A model generated the notes under the pieces. It was not told where the DNA came from. It did not search any database and worked only from the letters and a program-made list of their open reading frames with translations. The translations under genes and the position numbers were made by a program. Shown piece after piece: positions 1-5,814 of a DNA stretch of 6,236 nucleotides; the stretch's first letter is position 1; each line of letters opens with the position of its first letter. This DNA is from Betaproteobacteria bacterium UBA931 (GTDB lineage: Bacteria > Pseudomonadota > Gammaproteobacteria > Burkholderiales > Casimicrobiaceae). The DNA is taken from positions 1-6,236 of the forward strand of contig DBDN01000077.1 of the NCBI GenBank assembly GCA_002293615.1. The letters are read 5' to 3'.

Positions 1-170
1 CGGGTGTCTTTGCCGATAAGTACGCCGGCGCGTTCGTCGGTTTTTTCCTGACGCGCCAATACCCGGCCGACAGCCCAACCGAGTTTTAACGCGAATTCCG
101 GCGTGATCGGTGTCTGCCCGACACGGCCACGAATGCCGTCTGTGCCAAAGTATTTTCGTTGTTTGCTCAT
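1..170 (-). CDS. glmM: Phosphoglucosamine mutase GlmM, N-terminal 56 codons (runs off the window)
   Basis: GlmM converts glucosamine-6-phosphate to glucosamine-1-phosphate in the cytoplasm, on the way to UDP-GlcNAc for peptidoglycan and LPS. My reading of the minus strand from the ATG at 168-170 begins MSKQRKYFGTDGIRGRVG, which carries the family N-terminal signature FGTDGIRG at residues 8-15, and continues in frame to the window edge with ...RAGVLIGKDTR. The catalytic phosphoserine loop and metal-binding site lie in the missing part. The start is fixed by the family N-terminus. It lies 11 nt after the folP stop, so folP and glmM should be co-transcribed as in E. coli. No Shine-Dalgarno is visible: the bases before ATG are pyrimidine-rich (TTCTCCCTC), so translation may depend on coupling to folP. 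Identification is secure; the C-terminus is unseen. Confidence 0.95.
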   Translation of the reverse strand, partial: MSKQRKYFGTDGIRGRVGQTPITPEFALKLGWAVGRVLARQEKTDERAGVLIGKDT

Positions 171-181
171 GAGGGAGAATT

Positions 182-1021
182 TTAGGCGGTTTCGGGAATC
201 ATCGCACGCCAGATTGTTAATGCGTCGACAGTTTCGCGTACGTCATGGACGCGAATGATCGTAGCGCCCAGAGCAATGGCGGCCAGCGCTGCGGCAAGAC
301 TGGCAGGCAGACGTTCGGTGACGGCGCGATGCGTTAACGCGCCCAGCGTCGATTTACGCGACCAACCAACCAGAAGGGGCAGGCCAAAGCCGCGCAATTG
401 CGGCAATGCGTGCATCAATGCAAGATTGTGTTCAACGGTTTTGCCGAAGCCAAAGCCGGGGTCAAGCACCATGCGTTCTTTGGCAATGCCCGCGGCAACA
501 CCGGCAGCAATTCGCTCCTCAAGAAAAGCGAAAACCTCTTCAACAACATTTTCATAATGTGGCGCTTGCTGCATGGTACGCGGCTCGCCTTTCATGTGCA
601 TCAGGCACACGGCGGCGTCGCCTGCGGCAACGGTTTCCAGTGCGCCCGGCGCGCGCAATGCGTTGATATCGTTAATCATCGCGGCTCCCGCATCCATTAC
701 GGCGCGCATTACTTGCGGCTTGACGGTATCGACCGATACCGGAATGCCGCGTTGGGCAAGCGTTTCGGTCAGCCAAAGCACGCGTTTGAGTTCCTCGTTT
801 TCCGGAACGGAGGGCGCGCCCGGACGCGACGACTCGCCTCCGATATCAATCATATCCGCGCCGTCGTCGATCATCGTAAGCGCGCGGGAAAGGGCTTTTT
901 GCGCATCAAAATACCGGCCGCCGTCCGAAAACGAATCGGGTGTGACGTTTACGATGCTCATGACCCACGGGCGATTGATCGTCACGGTTTGTCCGTTCAT
1001 ACGCAGTGAAAGAGCGATCAT
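182..1021 (-). CDS. folP: Dihydropteroate synthase FolP
   Basis: DHPS condenses p-aminobenzoate with 6-hydroxymethyl-dihydropterin pyrophosphate to give dihydropteroate in cytoplasmic folate synthesis, and is the sulfonamide target. The 279-residue product has normal family length and all core TIM-barrel motifs in order: NVTPDSFSDGG (25-35), DIGGESSRPGA (59-69), VDT (97-99), NDIN (117-120), MHMKGEPRTMQ (141-151), DPGFGFGK (187-194), GWSRKS (219-224) and RVHD (257-260). F31 and P67, which align by motif with the E. coli F28 and P64 positions linked to sulfa resistance, are the usual residues, so I infer a sulfonamide-sensitive type enzyme. The ATG at 1019-1021 gives a typical N-terminus; an ATG at residue 8 is the alternative. 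Neither has a Shine-Dalgarno; upstream reads GCCCCTCCTT. It lies 105 nt after the ftsH stop, across a strong terminator, and 11 nt before glmM. Confidence 0.97.
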   Translation of the reverse strand: MIALSLRMNGQTVTINRPWVMSIVNVTPDSFSDGGRYFDAQKALSRALTMIDDGADMIDIGGESSRPGAPSVPENEELKRVLWLTETLAQRGIPVSVDTVKPQVMRAVMDAGAAMINDINALRAPGALETVAAGDAAVCLMHMKGEPRTMQQAPHYENVVEEVFAFLEERIAAGVAAGIAKERMVLDPGFGFGKTVEHNLALMHALPQLRGFGLPLLVGWSRKSTLGALTHRAVTERLPASLAAALAAIALGATIIRVHDVRETVDALTIWRAMIPETA

Positions 1022-1062
1022 AAGGAGGGGCGGTAAAAGTTAAGTGCGAATATGGGCTTTCC

Positions 1063-1107
1063 AAAAAACAAAGGGCGGCTTTGAGGAAAGTTCAAAGCAC
1101 GCCCTTT
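1063..1107 (-). terminator. Strong intrinsic terminator of ftsH
   Basis: On the minus strand a long stem is followed at once by a T run. The outer arm 1100-1107 pairs with 1070-1077 (8 bp), the inner arm 1092-1098 pairs with 1078-1084 (7 bp), there is a single bulge at 1099, and the loop is 7 nt (1085-1091). Six Ts follow at 1063-1068 after one G. It sits about 20 nt after the ftsH stop and 40 nt before folP. The opposite strand has only a short T stretch after the stem, so it should act mainly on leftward transcripts. Confidence 0.9.
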
Positions 1108-1126
1108 TCCGGCGATCAATCAAATT

Positions 1127-3028
1127 TTATGCAGGGCTGGCGGAGGGCGACTCTTTGCCGTTTTTCACCGTCAGATCGTCATCGGCAGAGGCAGGGGGCG
1201 ACTGGTCGCCGCTGCTGCGTTCTTTCGGCGGTCGCGGCGGCTTGCCCGCCATGATGTCGTCGATCTGGTCAGCGTCGATCGTCTCGTATTCCATCAGCGC
1301 TGCGGTCATCGCCTCGACTGTGTCGCGATTTTCGCCAAGCAGGCGACGCGCCAGCACATACTGCTCGTCGATAATGCGGCGAATTTCGGCATCGACCTGT
1401 TGCATGGTCGCTTCAGATACGTTTTTGTGTGTGGTGACCGAGCGGCCTAAAAAGACTTCGCCGTCGTTTTCGCCATATACCATCGTCCCCATTTTTTCCG
1501 ACATGCCGTACCGCGTGACCATGTCGCGCGCCATGTTGGTCGCGCGCTCAAAGTCGTTCGATGCGCCGGTAGAAATGCGATGAACAAACAATTCTTCGGC
1601 GACACGTCCGCCAAACAGGATCGCGATTTCGTTGAGCATCTGGTCTTTGTAAAGGCTGATGCGGTCACGCTCCGGCAATTGCCAGGTAACGCCAAGCGCC
1701 CGTCCGCGCGGCACGATGGTGACTTTGTGAACGGGATCGGTGCCGGGCAACAGGCGCGCCACGATTGCATGGCCGGATTCATGGTATGCGGTCGCTTTTT
1801 TCTCGTCTTCAGTGAGAATCATCGATCGCCGCTCCGGGCCCATGTAAATCTTGTCTTTGGCGCGCTCGAAATCTTCCATATCGACAAGGCGTTTATTGCT
1901 GCGTGCCGCGAACAGTGCCGCTTCGTTGACTAGGTTGGCAAGGTCGGCACCGGAAAAACCGGGGGTGCCGCGCGCGATAATATCGGCCTTGACATCGCCG
2001 GCCAGCGGCACTTTACGCATATGCACCTTGAGAATCTGTTCGCGCCCGCGAATATCGGGCAATGGCACCACAACTTGCCGGTCGAAACGTCCCGGTCGCA
2101 ACAACGCCGGGTCAAGTACGTCGGGGCGGTTGGTGGCGGCGATCACGATCACGCCTGCCGTTTCCTCAAAGCCGTCCATTTCAACGAGTAACTGGTTAAG
2201 CGTTTGTTCGCGCTCGTCGTTACCGCCGCCCAGACCGGCGCCGCGCTGGCGCCCAACTGCGTCGATTTCGTCAATAAAAATAATGCAAGGCGCGTTTTTC
2301 TTCGCCTGTTCAAACATATCGCGCACGCGCGCCGCGCCGACACCGACGAACATTTCGACAAAGTCCGAGCCGGAGATTGAGAAAAACGGCACGTGCGCCT
2401 CACCAGCAATTGCTTTGGCCAGCAATGTCTTACCGGTTCCCGGCGCGCCGACCATCAACACGCCGCGCGGAATACGGCCGCCGAGCTTCTGGAATTTGGA
2501 CGGGTCTTTCAGAAAATCGACCAGTTCTTGCACTTCTTCCTTGGCTTCGTCGCAACCGGCAACATCGGCAAAAGTGACCGCGTTGTTGGTGTCGTCAAGC
2601 ATGCGCGCTCGGCTTTTGCCGAATGAAAACGCGCCGCCTTTGCCGCCGCCTTGCATCTGGCGCATGATGAAAAACCACAAGCCAATAATCAGCAACAGCG
2701 GCAACACAGTAATTATGATGTCGTAGAGCATGCTGCGGCCGCGCTCTTTGGCTTCCACTTTGACGCCCGCTTTTAACAAATCCTCAACCATCCACAGATC
2801 GTTGGCGGAGTAAGTGATGAATTTGGTTTTATCCGGCGCTTCCCAAGTGATTTTATTGTTTTCGCTGATGACGACCGATGAAACCTGACCGTTACGCACT
2901 TTATCCATGAATTCGGAATAGGGCACCGGTTCGTTCGATGTCTGCTGATTATTAAACTGGCGCACGCCCATCAGTACGACGGCAAGAATCATCAGCCAGA
3001 CGCCAAAATTTTTAAACATGCTATTCAA
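1127..3028 (-). CDS. ftsH: ATP-dependent zinc metalloprotease FtsH
   Basis: FtsH is the membrane-anchored AAA+ protease that extracts and degrades misassembled membrane proteins and, in E. coli, sigma-32 and LpxC. The 633-residue product has TM1 at about 9-25, a periplasmic domain at about 26-100, TM2 at about 103-122, Walker A GAPGTGKT (194-201), pore residues F227-V-G, Walker B IIFIDE (249-254), second region of homology with N300 and arginine fingers R311/R314, zinc motif HESGH (416-420) and the probable third zinc ligand D492. The tail after about 595 is Pro/Ser/Asp-rich and probably disordered. The start is a TTG at 3026-3028: AAGGAG (3035-3040) is 6 nt upstream of it, whereas the ATG at codon 4 would be 15 nt away. 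This gives MNSMFKN, which resembles the longer E. coli form (MSDMAKN). It follows rlmE by 158 nt. No defects are seen. Confidence 0.98.
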   Translation of the reverse strand: MNSMFKNFGVWLMILAVVLMGVRQFNNQQTSNEPVPYSEFMDKVRNGQVSSVVISENNKITWEAPDKTKFITYSANDLWMVEDLLKAGVKVEAKERGRSMLYDIIITVLPLLLIIGLWFFIMRQMQGGGKGGAFSFGKSRARMLDDTNNAVTFADVAGCDEAKEEVQELVDFLKDPSKFQKLGGRIPRGVLMVGAPGTGKTLLAKAIAGEAHVPFFSISGSDFVEMFVGVGAARVRDMFEQAKKNAPCIIFIDEIDAVGRQRGAGLGGGNDEREQTLNQLLVEMDGFEETAGVIVIAATNRPDVLDPALLRPGRFDRQVVVPLPDIRGREQILKVHMRKVPLAGDVKADIIARGTPGFSGADLANLVNEAALFAARSNKRLVDMEDFERAKDKIYMGPERRSMILTEDEKKATAYHESGHAIVARLLPGTDPVHKVTIVPRGRALGVTWQLPERDRISLYKDQMLNEIAILFGGRVAEELFVHRISTGASNDFERATNMARDMVTRYGMSEKMGTMVYGENDGEVFLGRSVTTHKNVSEATMQQVDAEIRRIIDEQYVLARRLLGENRDTVEAMTAALMEYETIDADQIDDIMAGKPPRPPKERSSGDQSPPASADDDLTVKNGKESPSASPA

Positions 3029-3034
3029 ATTGAA

Positions 3035-3040
3035 CTCCTT
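3035..3040 (-). promoter_or_regulatory. Shine-Dalgarno that selects the TTG start of ftsH
   Basis: AAGGAG on the minus strand is 6 nt from the TTG at 3026-3028 and 15 nt from the in-frame ATG at 3017-3019. Normal spacing favours TTG as initiator, so the protein has three residues before the internal methionine. Confidence 0.75.
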
Positions 3041-3044
3041 TATT

Positions 3045-3062
3045 TCTGCCGCAAAAGGCAGA
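3045..3062 (-). promoter_or_regulatory. Short hairpin in the ftsH leader, just upstream of the ribosome binding site
   Basis: TCTGCC (minus strand, 3057-3062) pairs perfectly with GGCAGA (3045-3050) around a 6-nt loop. It ends 4 nt before AAGGAG and has no T tract, so it is not a terminator. It could shape ribosome access or protect the 5' end of a transcript starting near 3070. The pairing is visible; the function is unknown. Confidence 0.4.
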
Positions 3063-3077
3063 TCAATACAACATAAA

Positions 3078-3083
3078 AGTATA
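3078..3083 (-). promoter_or_regulatory. Candidate -10 element for ftsH
   Basis: TATACT on the minus strand matches 5 of 6 positions of the sigma-70 -10 consensus and would start RNA near 3070, giving a leader of about 42 nt. No good -35 is seen at 16-18 nt spacing (CAGGAA at 17 nt), and I found no convincing sigma-32 promoter, so this is tentative. Confidence 0.35.
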
Positions 3084-3136
3084 ACGTGTTTATTCGGGCT
3101 TTCCTGTCGGTTGCCTCTTAATTTTTAACATGGTTA

Positions 3137-3171
3137 CCCTTTCCCAATAATCGCGCTGAACCGGAAAAGGG
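3137..3171 (-). promoter_or_regulatory. Hairpin between rlmE and ftsH
   Basis: CCCTTTTCC (minus strand, 3163-3171) pairs over 9 positions, one of them a G-T wobble, with GGGAAAGGG (3137-3145) around a 17-nt loop. It starts about 15 nt after the rlmE stop. No T run follows, so it is a poor intrinsic terminator; it may stabilise the rlmE mRNA 3' end or be a processing site. Confidence 0.4.
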
Positions 3172-3186
3172 CTTTACATTTCGGTT

Positions 3187-3846
3187 TTACGGTTCTTCGC
3201 CATGAAAACTTTTACCGACCAGATACATTTCACGGCTGCGGTCGCGTGACGCTTTGGGCTTTCGGGCATAGACCTTTTCAAAATATTCGCGCATTGTCTG
3301 GCGAAACGCGTCAAAACCCGAACCCTGAAACGCTTTTACGACAAAATCGCCGCCGTTTTTCAAATAAAGCAGGCAAAAATCCAGCGCCAATTCGGCAAGA
3401 CCGATGCTGCGAGCCTGGTCTGCAGACGCCACACCCGATAGATTGGGGGACATATCGGATAAAACAAGGTCGGACTTTTTGTTTTGCAGGCGATGGGCAA
3501 TTTCGCGCAGGCCGCGCTCATCGGCAAAGTCACCCTGGATAAAATCGACGCCGTTGATCCCGTTCATCGGCAGAAGATCAATCGCAATGATTTTCCCTTG
3601 AACGCCGATACGTTCGCGCACCACTTGGCACCAACTGCCGGGCGCGGCGCCCAGATCGACTACCGTCATATTTGGGCGTAACAAATGATTGCCCTCATCA
3701 AGCTCGATGAGCTTAAATGCGGCGCGGGCACGGAAACCGCGGCGCTGCGCTTCCTGTACATAAGGGTCGTTTACATGTTCATGCATCCAGGCTTTACCGA
3801 AGCGGTGTTTTTTGCCGGAGGAATTTAGCGATGCTTTTTGCTTCAT
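3187..3846 (-). CDS. rlmE: 23S rRNA (uridine-2552 2'-O)-methyltransferase RlmE (FtsJ/RrmJ)
   Basis: RlmE uses S-adenosylmethionine to methylate the 2'-O of U2552 in the 23S A loop, a late step in 50S maturation. From the chosen start the protein has 219 residues (E. coli 209). The SAM motif VVDLGAAPGSW lies at residues 62-72, and the K-D-K-E catalytic set is intact: K45 (AFKL), D131 (LSDMSPN), K171 (VVKAFQG) and E206 (SREMYLV), with the same spacing as E. coli K38, D124, K164 and E199. I chose the ATG at 3844-3846 (MKQKASLNSSG...) because it matches the family N-terminus. The frame stays open to ATGs at 3895-3897, 3901-3903 and 3916-3918, which would add 17-24 mostly basic residues and run up to or into yhbY. 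No start has a strong Shine-Dalgarno. It is divergent from yhbY, which acts in the same process, and upstream of ftsH as in E. coli. Confidence 0.95.
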   Translation of the reverse strand: MKQKASLNSSGKKHRFGKAWMHEHVNDPYVQEAQRRGFRARAAFKLIELDEGNHLLRPNMTVVDLGAAPGSWCQVVRERIGVQGKIIAIDLLPMNGINGVDFIQGDFADERGLREIAHRLQNKKSDLVLSDMSPNLSGVASADQARSIGLAELALDFCLLYLKNGGDFVVKAFQGSGFDAFRQTMREYFEKVYARKPKASRDRSREMYLVGKSFHGEEP

Positions 3847-3901
3847 GTACGCATTGTACTTTTTCTTCCGTCGTTTCAGTGGATCGGGTAAACTCATCGC
3901 C
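3847..3901. promoter_or_regulatory. 55-bp divergent start region between rlmE and yhbY
   Basis: Both genes begin here and read away from each other. I see no convincing -35/-10 pair for either direction. TACAAT on the minus strand, just before the rlmE ATG, resembles a -10 but would give an almost leaderless transcript. The real promoters may overlap the coding ends. Confidence 0.35.
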
Positions 3902-4417
3902 ATGCTATCTATTCCCATTTCCGAACGCCGCGCATTACGGGCGCGTGCGCATCATCTTGATCCTGTAGTCATGATCGGTCAGCATGGGCTGACTACGGCG
4001 GTTTTGCGCGAAATTACGCGCGCGCTTGAAGCGCATGAACTGATTAAAGTGCGCGTGCTCAACGATGATCGTAGAGCGCGCGCCGCCATGTTCGACGAAA
4101 TTTGCAATACGCTGGCGTGCGCGCCGGTACAACACATCGGCAAACTGTTTGTATTGTGGCGGCCTGCGCCGGAAAAAGAAGCCGCGCCACCAGAGCGCCA
4201 GCCGGCAAAAGCAAAAAAGGCGGCGAGAAAAGCAGCGGGAAAAATCACGGCGAAAATAACCAACCGGATTGCCACGCCGCATGGCGCGCCTAAAGGCAAA
4301 CCGTTATCGGTGACCGACGTACGCAATATGCGCGGGCATGATACGAAGAAAAAAAGCGGTACGGATACGTCGCGCACGACCAAGACGACAAGACCAAGAC
4401 GGCGGTTTGCCGACTGA
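3902..4417 (+). CDS. yhbY: YhbY-family (CRS1-YhbY/CRM domain) RNA-binding protein with a long basic tail
   Basis: YhbY is a small RNA-binding protein that associates with pre-50S ribosomal particles. The CRM domain occupies residues 1 to about 88: SERRALRARAHHLDPVVMIG is typical, with the GxxG RNA-contact loop G26-QH-G29 followed by LT, then HELIKVRVL (45-53) and QHIGKLFVLWR near the end. Residues 91-171 are a low-complexity tail rich in Lys, Ala, Arg and Thr, ending in RPRRRFAD. E. coli YhbY is only about 97 residues; tailed forms are, to my knowledge, common in betaproteobacteria. The ATG at 3902-3904 gives the family N-terminus; the 30 in-frame codons upstream look like noise antisense to rlmE. 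The Shine-Dalgarno is weak. It lies alone on the plus strand, divergent from rlmE, as in the E. coli greA-yhbY-rlmE region. Confidence 0.93.
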   Translation: MLSIPISERRALRARAHHLDPVVMIGQHGLTTAVLREITRALEAHELIKVRVLNDDRRARAAMFDEICNTLACAPVQHIGKLFVLWRPAPEKEAAPPERQPAKAKKAARKAAGKITAKITNRIATPHGAPKGKPLSVTDVRNMRGHDTKKKSGTDTSRTTKTTRPRRRFAD

Positions 4418-4480
4418 TATTTTCCAAATTTCAAATCGGCATTTGCAGGAACGAAATTCGTGCGTGCCTGATTAAATCCG

Positions 4481-4534
4481 CGTGACCAAATCCATGTCAC
4501 GTAATGATCCTGGTTCGGTTCAGAAATGGAACCG
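4481..4534. repeat. Two small inverted repeats between yhbY and psiE
   Basis: The first is CGTGAC (4481-4486) with GTCACG (4496-4501) and a 9-nt loop. The second is CGGTTC (4516-4521) with GAACCG (4529-4534) and a 7-nt loop. They lie between the converging 3' ends of yhbY and psiE (4418-4537). Neither is followed by a T run on either strand, so they are weak or Rho-assisted terminator candidates at best. Nothing else is evident in this 120-bp gap. Confidence 0.35.
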
Positions 4535-4537
4535 CTT

Positions 4538-4945
4538 CTATGTACGCTTAAGCAATTGCGTGTTGGCGATATAAAGCGCCACAAGCAACGCAAGAATAGC
4601 CAATGAATAGATAAGGGTATCAACAGACTTATCGTGATTGATGATGATCAATCTGGTGATGGCCGTGATGCCAATATAGATGAAATAACGCAAAGGAAAA
4701 TGAAGATTCGATTCAAAATATTTTGCGATGAGAGCGATAAACTCAAAATACAGAAACCAGAGAATGATGGTTTCTATGGCTTTATAACTGCCGTGGCTGT
4801 TTTCCTCGGCCAATATAATGGTGACTAAAAACCAGGTTTCCTTGAAAAGGAAAATGATCATAATTGCGGCCAATGCGCTTAACATGATGCACAGAAAGAG
4901 CTTCATGCTCTTGGAAAGGTATTTGATATGTTTTTTATTAAGCAT
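4538..4945 (-). CDS. psiE: PsiE family integral membrane protein (phosphate-starvation-inducible protein E homologue)
   Basis: This is a 135-residue inner-membrane protein; E. coli PsiE is about 136. I recognise the family from FLYFEFIALIAKYF (64-77) and HFPLRYFIYIGITAITRLI (82-100), which are nearly identical to E. coli PsiE, plus LLKR at the C-terminus. About four membrane segments are visible: 14-34, 55-73, 86-104 and 108-128. The biochemical function of PsiE is not known; in E. coli it is induced by phosphate starvation through PhoB. The ATG at 4943-4945 has only a weak upstream AGAACGG. Composition differs sharply from its neighbours: by hand, 43 of 120 bases in 4681-4800 are G or C, against 33 of 60 in 4021-4080 within yhbY. 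It sits between greA and yhbY, which are adjacent in E. coli, suggesting a later arrival. It lies 320 bp downstream of greA, so it probably has its own promoter. Confidence 0.9.
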   Translation of the reverse strand: MLNKKHIKYLSKSMKLFLCIMLSALAAIMIIFLFKETWFLVTIILAEENSHGSYKAIETIILWFLYFEFIALIAKYFESNLHFPLRYFIYIGITAITRLIIINHDKSVDTLIYSLAILALLVALYIANTQLLKRT

Positions 4946-5265
4946 CCGTTCTATTAGAGTTCTTTGAGCAAAATCATATACTGTGAATATTGCAATTCTG
5001 TTACCGAGGGGGATGAACAGTCGCCGCAGAAGAGGTTTTGCTGGTACGGATTGTTTTTAATAAAAAGCGAACGGTGTTTTTACGGCTGGGCCATGATCAT
5101 TGGCAGCCTTTTGGTTAAAAGGCATGCCGTGTCCTCGGCACGTTGTTTCCGAAAACAGGGTATGGAAGGCTTTTGGTTATAAAAACCGAAGTGGTCTTTC
5201 AGGGAGAGGGTTTCTGAAAATGGTATCGGGAACGATATCGCTTGTATTGGTATTTTCTTCCAAGA
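4946..5265. other. 320-bp gene-free stretch between psiE and greA with small inverted repeats
   Basis: I see no convincing gene. The longest frames have TTG-type starts, no ribosome binding site and no recognisable protein pattern. Visible structure: a perfect hairpin GCCTTTT (5106-5112) / AAAAGGC (5117-5123) with loop GGTT; directly after it TGCCG (5125-5129) / CGGCA (5136-5140); a second copy of TTTTGGTTA at 5171-5179 (first copy 5109-5117); and TATCG (5224-5228) / CGATA (5233-5237). Minus-strand hairpins at 5181-5199 (7 bp with one wobble, stem merging into a T run) and at 5224-5237 (followed by TTTTC) are weak candidate terminators for greA. The stretch also holds the upstream region of psiE. 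Confidence 0.5.
4973..4978 (-). promoter_or_regulatory. Candidate -10 element for psiE
   Basis: TATGAT on the minus strand matches 5 of 6 consensus positions and would give a leader of about 20 nt before the psiE ATG. There is no usable -35 at 17-18 nt (ACAGAA), the pattern expected of an activator-dependent promoter, but I could not find a full Pho box upstream. Confidence 0.3.
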
Positions 5266-5742
5266 TTACTCGTACCGGATACTGATAATTTCGTACGAGC
5301 GTACGCCGGCGGGCGTTTGCACTTCAACCTCGTCACCGTCGGCTTTACCGATTAAAGCGCGGGAAACAGGCGAACTGATGGAAATTTTTCCTTGTTTAAT
5401 ATCGGCCTCGTCGTCGCCGACGATTTGGAAAGTGCTGATGTAGCCGCTGTCGGAATCCGCCACTTCAACAATCGCGCCGAAAACGATGCGGCCTTCGGCA
5501 TTGAGTTCGGCCGGGTCGATAACGTGCGCCATCGCCAGTTTGTTTTCGATTTCAATAATTCGCCCCTCGACAAACCCCTGGCGCTCACGGGCGGCATCGT
5601 AATCGGCATTTTCAGAGAGGTCGCCGTTGGCGCGGGCATCGGCGATGGCCTGGATCACCTTTGGGCGCTCCACGGTTTTGAGACGGCGCAATTCTTCCTT
5701 GAGCTGTTCGGCGCCATTGATGGTCATCGGAATCTTTTGCAT
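5266..5742 (-). CDS. greA: Transcription elongation factor GreA
   Basis: GreA enters the secondary channel of RNA polymerase and stimulates cleavage of the 3' end of backtracked RNA, rescuing arrested complexes. The 158-residue product matches the family length exactly. An N-terminal coiled coil spans about 1-75 with the acidic tip GDLSEN, D41 and E44 being the catalytic acidic pair, followed by the GFVEGRI element (56-62). The C-terminal FKBP-like domain includes VFGAIVEV (87-94) and ISISSPVSRALIGK (120-133). The ATG at 5740-5742 is preceded by GAGG at 5749-5752 (minus strand), 6 nt away, so the start is well supported. It has its own promoter and a leader with a terminator hairpin. E. coli has the same neighbours in the same relative orientation, apart from psiE. 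Confidence 0.98.
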   Translation of the reverse strand: MQKIPMTINGAEQLKEELRRLKTVERPKVIQAIADARANGDLSENADYDAARERQGFVEGRIIEIENKLAMAHVIDPAELNAEGRIVFGAIVEVADSDSGYISTFQIVGDDEADIKQGKISISSPVSRALIGKADGDEVEVQTPAGVRSYEIISIRYE

Positions 5743-5755
5743 TGCTTACCTCGAT

Positions 5756-5790
5756 AAAAAGCGAAAAACCGGAAGCGCAGGCCTCCGGCT
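5756..5790 (-). terminator. Intrinsic terminator/attenuator inside the greA leader
   Basis: On the minus strand AGCCGGAGGC (5781-5790) pairs over 10 bp, two of them G-T wobbles, with GCTTCCGGTT (5767-5776) around the tetraloop CTGC. Three Ts follow, then CGC and five more Ts (5756-5760). It lies between the greA promoter and the GAGG ribosome binding site, so most transcripts from that promoter must pass it before reaching greA. E. coli greA has an early leader terminator that produces the short GraL RNAs; this looks analogous. Confidence 0.75.
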
Positions 5791-5808
5791 ACAAAATTGA
5801 TTGAACTG
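5762..5808 (-). ncRNA. Possible GraL-like short leader RNA of greA
   Basis: If transcription starts near 5808 and stops at the leader terminator, the product is an RNA of roughly 45 nt ending in the CTGC-loop hairpin. The size and position resemble E. coli GraL RNAs. This is inference from the promoter and hairpin positions, and no sequence similarity to GraL is claimed. Confidence 0.4.
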
Positions 5809-5814
5809 GATGAA

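Noticed and set aside
398..1009. 203-codon open frame on the plus strand antisense to folP
   Set aside because: folP motifs on the other strand are complete; this frame shows no protein-like pattern and no ribosome binding site.
1022..1583. AAGGAGG on the plus strand at 1022-1028 followed by an open frame from 1044
   Set aside because: The spacing to the start is long, and the frame is antisense to the ftsH terminator and ftsH 3' end; composition is a mirror of ftsH.
1851..2726. 291-codon open frame on the plus strand
   Set aside because: It is antisense to the clearly coding ftsH AAA+ region; its Ser/Arg/Pro-rich product has no recognisable domain and arises from codon bias of ftsH.
3979..4623. 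214-codon minus-strand frame
   Set aside because: It runs antisense through yhbY and out of frame through the psiE 3' end; both of those are recognised genes.
4985..5020. Possible Pho box upstream of psiE (CTGTTCAT on the minus strand at 5013-5020)
   Set aside because: Only one half-site; no second repeat at the right 11-bp spacing, and it lies too far from the candidate -10.
4964..5182. 72-codon frame with a CxxC near its start
   Set aside because: TTG start without ribosome binding site, no family pattern, overlaps the psiE upstream region; probably chance.
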